Part shown: positions 59,333-64,000 of the stretch, one piece after another
How the letters are laid out: every line of letters begins with the position of its first letter
How positions within the stretch are numbered: position 1 is the stretch's first letter
NCBI GenBank assembly: GCA_018436595.1
Contig: JAHDLC010000034.1
Span: 19,048 to 83,047 of the forward strand
Length of the DNA stretch: 64,000 bases
Direction of reading: 5' to 3'
Source of the DNA: Synergistaceae bacterium
Lineage (GTDB): Bacteria > Synergistota > Synergistia > Synergistales > Aminobacteriaceae
Translations under genes and position numbers: made by a program
The notes under the pieces: generated by a model
Databases searched by the model: none
What the model was told of the DNA's origin: nothing
The model's input: only the letters and a program-made list of their open reading frames with translations

Positions 59333-59751
59333 TCACCACCAAAACCTTCTCGGGCGACAATCCGCACCTTGACAGGCAACTTGTGAGAGGCTGTGCGGAA
59401 GGCTTCCTCTACGACCTCTTTCGAAACACCGGCGATCTCGAAAAGAATCCGGCCCCTCTTCACGGGAGCGACCCAGAATTCCGGAGCGCCCTTTCCCTTC
59501 CCCATACGGGTTTCGAGAGGCTTCTTCGTGAAGGGGTGATCAGGGAAGATACGGATCCAGATCTTGCCGCCCTTCTTCATCTTTCTCGAAATGGCCACAC
59601 GGGTGGCTTCTATCTGGCGGGCGGTGATCCAGGCACAGTCCAGGCTCTGAAGGCCGTACTCACCGAAGGCCACCGTGGCCCCGCCCTTGGCCCGTCCCTT
59701 CAGGGGACGGCGGAAAGGCTTGCGGTATTTAACTCTGCTCGGCATCAGCAT
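59329..59751 (-). CDS. rplP: 50S ribosomal protein L16
   Basis: The 140-residue protein has [40 protein letters not shown] and [20 protein letters not shown]. The conserved N-terminus begins two codons inside the frame (MPSR), so the true start may be 59745. Confidence 0.96.
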   Translation of the reverse strand: MLMPSRVKYRKPFRRPLKGRAKGGATVAFGEYGLQSLDCAWITARQIEATRVAISRKMKKGGKIWIRIFPDHPFTKKPLETRMGKGKGAPEFWVAPVKRGRILFEIAGVSKEVVEEAFRTASHKLPVKVRIVAREGFGGE

Positions 59752-59757
59752 AGCGTG

Positions 59758-60426
59758 TTACCCCCTTTTCCGGGACTGCCGGGGCGCCTGGGCGGGACGC
59801 TCGTTTGCCTTGTCCCTGAAAATCCAGACCTTGACTCCGATGACACCGTACATAGTGCGGGCCTCGGCAAATCCGTAGTCGATGTCGGCACGGATGGTGG
59901 AAAGCGGAAGCTGGCCCTCGTTGTACCATTCCGTCCGGGCGATTTCCGCGCCTCCGAGACGTCCGGCGGTGGAAATCTTGATTCCCTTGGCTCCGCCCTT
60001 CATGGCGCGGAAAATGGACTGCTTCATGGCTCTCCTGAAGGAAACCCTCCGCTCGAGGGCCGAAGCTACGCCCACTGCCACGAGCTGAGCCTCCACGTCA
60101 GGATTCTTGATCTCCTGGACGTTGATCATGATCTTGGCGCCGGTTTTGGCCTGAAGGTCGTCTTTCATGACCTGGATCTCGGCCCCGCCCCGTCCGATCA
60201 CTACACCGGGCCGGGAGGTCCAAACGGTGAAGCGGATGACGTGACCGACCCTCTCTATCTCGATACGGGAAATGCCCGCATGCTCCCATTTCTTCGCGAT
60301 GTACTTCCGAAGCGCGATGTCCTCGTGAAGATTCTTCGCATAATCCTTACCGCCGGCATACCACTTGGACTCCCATTCGCTGACGACTCCAAGTCGGAAT
60401 CCGATTGGGTGAACTTTCTGTCCCAC
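59758..60426 (-). CDS. rpsC: 30S ribosomal protein S3
   Basis: The 222-residue protein has MGQKVHPIGFRLGVVSEWES, the KH motif VVIGRGGAEIQVMKDDLQ and KISTAGRLGGAEIARTEWYN, all uS3 signatures. It guards the mRNA entry channel. Confidence 0.97.
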   Translation of the reverse strand: MGQKVHPIGFRLGVVSEWESKWYAGGKDYAKNLHEDIALRKYIAKKWEHAGISRIEIERVGHVIRFTVWTSRPGVVIGRGGAEIQVMKDDLQAKTGAKIMINVQEIKNPDVEAQLVAVGVASALERRVSFRRAMKQSIFRAMKGGAKGIKISTAGRLGGAEIARTEWYNEGQLPLSTIRADIDYGFAEARTMYGVIGVKVWIFRDKANERPAQAPRQSRKRG

Positions 60427-60439
60427 GAGTTCCCCCTCC

Positions 60440-60772
60440 TTAACGTTCTGCCACTGTGACAGTCACGTGGCTTGTACGGTGGTAGTAGGGGTGCGCCCTA
60501 CCCATCGACACAGGGCGGAAGCGCTTCATCTTCGGCCCCTGATCCGCCGTAGCTGCTACGACCCGCAGTTTGTCCGTATCCATGCCGAAATTGTGTTCGG
60601 CGTTGGCCACGGCGCTCTGCAACACTTTACCGACGAGCTTGGCGGATTTCTGGGTGCTGAACCTGAGCGCCACAAGGGCATCCCCGACTTTCTTTCCCCG
60701 AATGAGAGCCAGCACCCGACGAACCTTTATAGGTGAAACCCGTACCTGCCTGGCAACGGCTTTCGCTTCCAT
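60440..60772 (-). CDS. rplV: 50S ribosomal protein L22
   Basis: The protein is 110 aa from ATG 60772 (MEAKAVARQVRVSPIKVRRV), with AGGAG 8 nt upstream. It has LRFSTQKSAKLVGKVLQSAV and the ending RAHPYYHRTSHVTVTVAE, the uL22 signature. Its beta-hairpin lines the exit tunnel. Confidence 0.96.
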   Translation of the reverse strand: MEAKAVARQVRVSPIKVRRVLALIRGKKVGDALVALRFSTQKSAKLVGKVLQSAVANAEHNFGMDTDKLRVVAATADQGPKMKRFRPVSMGRAHPYYHRTSHVTVTVAER

Positions 60773-60784
60773 CACCATCACTCC

Positions 60785-61066
60785 TTACCTCGCTCTTGAG
60801 GAGCGCTCCTGCCCCGCATGTCCGCCGAACTTGCGGGTGGGGGCAAATTCCCCAAGTTTGTGACCAACCATATTTTCGCTGATGTAGATGGGGATGTGGA
60901 TCCTGCCGTTGTGCACCGCGATCGTGTGTCCGATCATGGGCGGCACGATGGTGGACCTCCGGGACCAGGTCTTGAGCACTTTCTTCGCGGTCCCTTCGTT
61001 CATGTCCTCCACTTTGCGGAGCAGCTTCTGGTCCACATAGGGCCCCTTCTTCCTGGAACGAGCCAT
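60785..61066 (-). CDS. rpsS: 30S ribosomal protein S19
   Basis: The 93-residue protein starts [20 protein letters not shown], has [20 protein letters not shown] and the signature [20 protein letters not shown]. Confidence 0.97.
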   Translation of the reverse strand: MARSRKKGPYVDQKLLRKVEDMNEGTAKKVLKTWSRRSTIVPPMIGHTIAVHNGRIHIPIYISENMVGHKLGEFAPTRKFGGHAGQERSSRAR

Positions 61067-61078
61067 CTTAGTCCCTCC

Positions 61079-61906
61079 TTACTTCTCGTAACGGCGCCGG
61101 ACGATAAGTCTATCGGACGGCTTGTTCTTCCGGGTGCGGTATCCCTTCGCAGGAGTTCCCCAGGGGGAAACGGGATGCTTGTGGGACTTGCTCCGTCCCT
61201 CGCCGCCTCCCATGGGATGGTCTACAGGGTTCATGACCATACCGCGAACCATTGGACGTCTGCCCAGCCAACGGGTCTTCCCGGCCTTGCCGAGGGACAC
61301 GTTCTCGTAATCTTCGTTTCCGACCTGGCCGATGGTGGCCATGCATTCCTGCAGGATGAGCCGGAGCTCACCGCTGGGCATGCGGAGGTAAGCGTACTTG
61401 CCTTCTTTCGCCATGAGCTGGGCCGATGTGCCCGCGGCGCGGACGAGCTTGCCGCCCCTGCCGGGCTCGAGCTCCAGGTTGTGGACCATGGTGCCCACAG
61501 GGATATCCTTGAGCTTCAGGGCATTTCCGGGACGGATGTCCGACTCGGGACCCGCGACGATGGTATCGCCGACCTTAAGGTCCTTCGGAGCCAGAATGTA
61601 CCGTTTTTCGCCGTCAAGGTAATGGACGAGGGCGATACGGGCGTTCCGGTTCGGGTCGTACTCGATGGCGGCGATTTTCCCGGGGACGGACAGCTTGTTC
61701 CTTTTGAAGTCGATAACCCGGTAGAGCCTGCGGGCGCCGCCGCCGCGATGACGCATGGTGATCCTGCCGCGGTTGTTCCTGCCGCCTTTCTTGTGAAGGG
61801 GCTCGAGGAGTGAGCGCTCCGGATCCTTCTTGGTTAGATCGTCGTTCTTCTGGACGGTCATGAACCTGCGGCCGGGAGTATAGGGCTTGAACTGTTTGAT
61901 TGCCAT
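61079..61906 (-). CDS. rplB: 50S ribosomal protein L2
   Basis: The 275-residue protein has [34 protein letters not shown] and, near the peptidyl-transferase centre, [20 protein letters not shown] with the essential histidine of the uL2 family. Confidence 0.97.
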   Translation of the reverse strand: MAIKQFKPYTPGRRFMTVQKNDDLTKKDPERSLLEPLHKKGGRNNRGRITMRHRGGGARRLYRVIDFKRNKLSVPGKIAAIEYDPNRNARIALVHYLDGEKRYILAPKDLKVGDTIVAGPESDIRPGNALKLKDIPVGTMVHNLELEPGRGGKLVRAAGTSAQLMAKEGKYAYLRMPSGELRLILQECMATIGQVGNEDYENVSLGKAGKTRWLGRRPMVRGMVMNPVDHPMGGGEGRSKSHKHPVSPWGTPAKGYRTRKNKPSDRLIVRRRYEK

Positions 61907-61928
61907 TGCTTATTCCTTCTCCTTCCCG

Positions 61929-62225
61929 CTAGATGCTCGCGCCTTCGAAGAACTCGATGCGCTCACCCTGGGCAAGACTGACGATCGCCTTTTTCCACGA
62001 CCGGGTCTTTCCCTGGAAAACACCCATTCTCTTCGGCTTGGCGTGAACGGACAGTACGTTCACGTTCCGGACCTTCACCTTGAAAATTTCCTCTATGGCC
62101 TTCCGGATCTGGATCTTGTTCGCGGAAGGATGGACTTCAAAAGTGTACTTGTTCATCTCCATGAGGCGGCTGCTCTTTTCGGTGATAACCGGGCGGATGA
62201 TGATATCGTGTGCGATGAGGTTCAT
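61929..62225 (-). CDS. rplW: 50S ribosomal protein L23
   Basis: The 98-residue protein has [40 protein letters not shown], the uL23 signature. It sits at the tunnel exit. Its ATG overlaps the rplD stop (ATGA). Confidence 0.96.
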   Translation of the reverse strand: MNLIAHDIIIRPVITEKSSRLMEMNKYTFEVHPSANKIQIRKAIEEIFKVKVRNVNVLSVHAKPKRMGVFQGKTRSWKKAIVSLAQGERIEFFEGASI

Positions 62226-62845
62226 CCGACATACACCTCCTCGAGCCTGCTGACAACCTCGGGGGTCATTACGAGAGTCCCCGCGTTGAGAAGGTCGTAC
62301 ACGTTTATGTTGCCCATGTTGATCACCTTTGCGCCGGGAACGTTCCTTGCGGACTTCGCCACGGTGTCGTTGCTCTCGGGAAGGACGATCAGCGGCTTCC
62401 TGGCGTTAACGGCCGAAAAGAAGGCGATCATTTCCTTCGTGGAGGGCTTGGAAAGATCAAAGGACTGGACAACAGTCATGAGCTCGTCCCGGACTTTCAG
62501 CGAGAGAGCGCTGCGGATCGCGAGCCGGCGTACCTTTTTGTTCACCTTCTGGCTGTAATCACGGGGCTTCGGAGCATGGGTCACACCGCCGCCGGTCCAG
62601 ATGGGAGAACGGGTGCTTCCGTGACGGGCCCGTCCGGTCTTCTTCTGTCTCCAGGGTTTCTTGCCGCCGCCGCTCACTTCGCCCCTGGTCTTCGCGGACT
62701 GTGTTCCACGTCTCCGGTTGGCGAGCTGGGCGACCACCACCTGGTGCATGGCGGGAACATGAACAGGGGCGCCGAAGACTTCATCGGCAAGCTGCATCTC
62801 CCCGACCTGTTCCCCCTGGAATGATACGAGTTTCAGGGTAGGCAT
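62222..62845 (-). CDS. rplD: 50S ribosomal protein L4
   Basis: The 207-residue protein has [40 protein letters not shown], the loop that lines the exit tunnel, and the C-terminal [24 protein letters not shown] ending. In enteric bacteria L4 also represses the S10 operon. Confidence 0.96.
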   Translation of the reverse strand: MPTLKLVSFQGEQVGEMQLADEVFGAPVHVPAMHQVVVAQLANRRRGTQSAKTRGEVSGGGKKPWRQKKTGRARHGSTRSPIWTGGGVTHAPKPRDYSQKVNKKVRRLAIRSALSLKVRDELMTVVQSFDLSKPSTKEMIAFFSAVNARKPLIVLPESNDTVAKSARNVPGAKVINMGNINVYDLLNAGTLVMTPEVVSRLEEVYVG

Positions 62846-62872
62846 TGTAATTCCGGCCTCCTTCTCTGCCGA

Positions 62873-63499
62873 CTAGCCTTTCTTGAAAAGGGTGACCAGG
62901 CTGTTTTTCGCGCCGGGTACCGCACCCTTGACAAGAAGAAGGTTGTTGTCGGTGTCCACTGCTACGACAGTGAGGTTCTTGACCGTTACTTTCTCACTGC
63001 CCATTCTTCCGGGCATTCTCTTGCCCTTGAAAACGCGGCCGGGATAGCTGCTGGCCCCGCTGGAGCCGCCCCGCCGGTGAACCACGGAAGCGCCATGGCT
63101 GGAATTCGAACCGCCGAAGTGGTACTTCTTCATGACTCCGGCAAACCCCTTACCCTTGCTGATTCCTGACACGTTCACCGTTTCTCCCTCGGAGAAAAGA
63201 GTCACGTTGATCTCCTGGCCGACGGAATATCCGTCGAGGTCATCAACCCGGAACTCCCGAAGGGTGTTCTGAGGTTCCACTTCGGCCTTCCCGAAAAGTC
63301 CCTGGCGGGACTTGTTGACATTCTTCGGCTTGACCTTTCCGAACCCGAGAACAAGGGCGCTGTACCCGTCCTTGTCCGGGGTTTTCATATCGACTACAGG
63401 GCACGGGCCGGCCTGGATCACCGTGACCGCCACCGCCTGGCCCTGATCGTTGTATATCTGGGCCATTCCGAGTTTCTTACCCAGAATTCCGATGCTCAT
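62873..63499 (-). CDS. rplC: 50S ribosomal protein L3
   Basis: The 208-residue protein starts [20 protein letters not shown], has [20 protein letters not shown] and [20 protein letters not shown], all uL3 signatures. Confidence 0.97.
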   Translation of the reverse strand: MSIGILGKKLGMAQIYNDQGQAVAVTVIQAGPCPVVDMKTPDKDGYSALVLGFGKVKPKNVNKSRQGLFGKAEVEPQNTLREFRVDDLDGYSVGQEINVTLFSEGETVNVSGISKGKGFAGVMKKYHFGGSNSSHGASVVHRRGGSSGASSYPGRVFKGKRMPGRMGSEKVTVKNLTVVAVDTDNNLLLVKGAVPGAKNSLVTLFKKG

Positions 63500-63532
63500 T
63501 TCACTCCAACTCCTTTCAGCTCAGAGCTTCCC

Positions 63533-63838
63533 CTACAATTTGATCTGGATGTCCACTCCAGAAGGAAGGTTCAGCTGCATAAGCGCGTCCATGGTCTTCT
63601 GCGTCGGGTTGATGATGTCGATGAGGCGCTTATGTGTCCTGGTTTCAAACTGTTCGCGCGCGTCCTTGTCCTTGTGAGGGGACTTCAGGATCGTAACCTT
63701 GTTGATCTCGGTCGGAAGGGGTATCGGCCCGGAAACCTTGGCGCCGCTCCGATCAGCCGTTTCGGCTATCTGGGAGGCTGAGCTGTCAAGAACCCTGTGG
63801 TCGAAAGCCTTCAGCCGGATTCGAATTTTCTTTGCCAC
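63533..63838 (-). CDS. rpsJ: 30S ribosomal protein S10
   Basis: The 101-residue protein has [40 protein letters not shown] and [20 protein letters not shown]. It is the first ribosomal protein gene of the cluster, 20 bp after tuf. S10 is also the NusE factor for antitermination. Confidence 0.97.
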   Translation of the reverse strand: MAKKIRIRLKAFDHRVLDSSASQIAETADRSGAKVSGPIPLPTEINKVTILKSPHKDKDAREQFETRTHKRLIDIINPTQKTMDALMQLNLPSGVDIQIKL

Positions 63839-63858
63839 TGTTCATTCCCCCTCTGGGG

Positions 63859-64000
63859 CTATTCAAGAATCTCGGTGACGACGCCGGCGCCGACCGTATG
63901 GCCGCCCTCGCGCACCGCAAACCGAAGACCCGGGTCCATGGCGATGGGCACGATCAGGTCCACTTCAAACGTCGCGTTGTCTCCCGGCATGACCATTTCC
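63859..64000 (-). CDS. tuf: Elongation factor Tu, C-terminal end only (cut by window edge)
   Basis: The last 46 residues of the reading frame are present: [20 protein letters not shown], then [20 protein letters not shown] and the end TEILE. This is domain 3 of EF-Tu. The start lies outside the window to the right. tuf is in its usual place before rpsJ. Confidence 0.96.
   Translation of the reverse strand, partial: EMVMPGDNATFEVDLIVPIAMDPGLRFAVREGGHTVGAGVVTEILE

Overview
The window is 64 kb of GC-rich bacterial DNA in which every supported gene, including the one tRNA, lies on the minus strand, so transcription runs from high to low coordinates. The best guess for the source is a motile, diderm, fermentative member of the Synergistota. 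Flagellar L- and P-ring genes (flgH, flgI) imply an outer membrane. The fliW-csrA pair, a Maf-type flagellin glycosyltransferase, zinc-type ribosomal proteins and a KOW-domain gene between map and infA fit that phylum, but no 16S gene is present and this assignment is inference.

Right part (64.0-48.3 kb): an uninterrupted tuf-S10-spc-alpha ribosomal super-operon (end of tuf, rpsJ through rplO, secY, adk, map, a KOW protein, infA, rpmJ, rpsM, rpsK, rpsD, rpoA, rplQ). It includes a 41-codon rpmJ. It runs on into an ECF transporter energy module (ecfA1, ecfA2, ecfT), truA and mreB (48.3-43.9 kb).

Middle part (43.9-22.8 kb): flagellar genes in roughly assembly order. First come distal rod, rings and rod-binding protein (flgF, flgG, flgA, flgH, flgI, flgJ), then a few housekeeping or unknown genes (YkgJ-like, DUF3084, zinc ribbon, GNAT, comF-like). 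Next is a convincing sigma-28 promoter driving flgM-flgN-flgK-flgL, then fliW-csrA-maf-flagellin-flaG. FlgL (1006 aa), FlgK (830 aa) and flagellin (773 aa) are all enlarged. The flagellin leader has a hairpin displaying GGA plus a GGA-containing Shine-Dalgarno, as expected for CsrA control relieved by FliW.

Left-middle part (22.7-10.1 kb): a sugar operon that encodes the GDP-sugar route to CMP-legionaminic acid: legB, legC, legG (neuC), legI (neuB), a NeuD/LegH acetyltransferase, legF (ptmB) and ptmE. Inserted in it is a lower-GC block with a PseA-type sugar amidotransferase, its HisH/HisF ammonia-supply pair, and a zinc-ribbon methyltransferase. Two Gfo/Idh-type oxidoreductases follow. With Maf next to flagellin, the simplest reading is that flagellin is decorated with an amidinated, possibly methylated, legionaminic acid. 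This is the most interesting system in the window.

Left part (9.6-0 kb): tRNA-Gln with its own promoter, then glmU-prs-rplY-pth, a strong terminator, and mfd-mazG-oadA-phoH (phoH cut by the window edge). Three long non-coding stretches (about 9.75-10.12, 29.2-29.64 and 38.56-38.84 kb) carry one family of dispersed hairpin repeats built from GAGATCC...GGATGACA units. No rRNA, CRISPR array, insertion sequence or prophage gene was seen.
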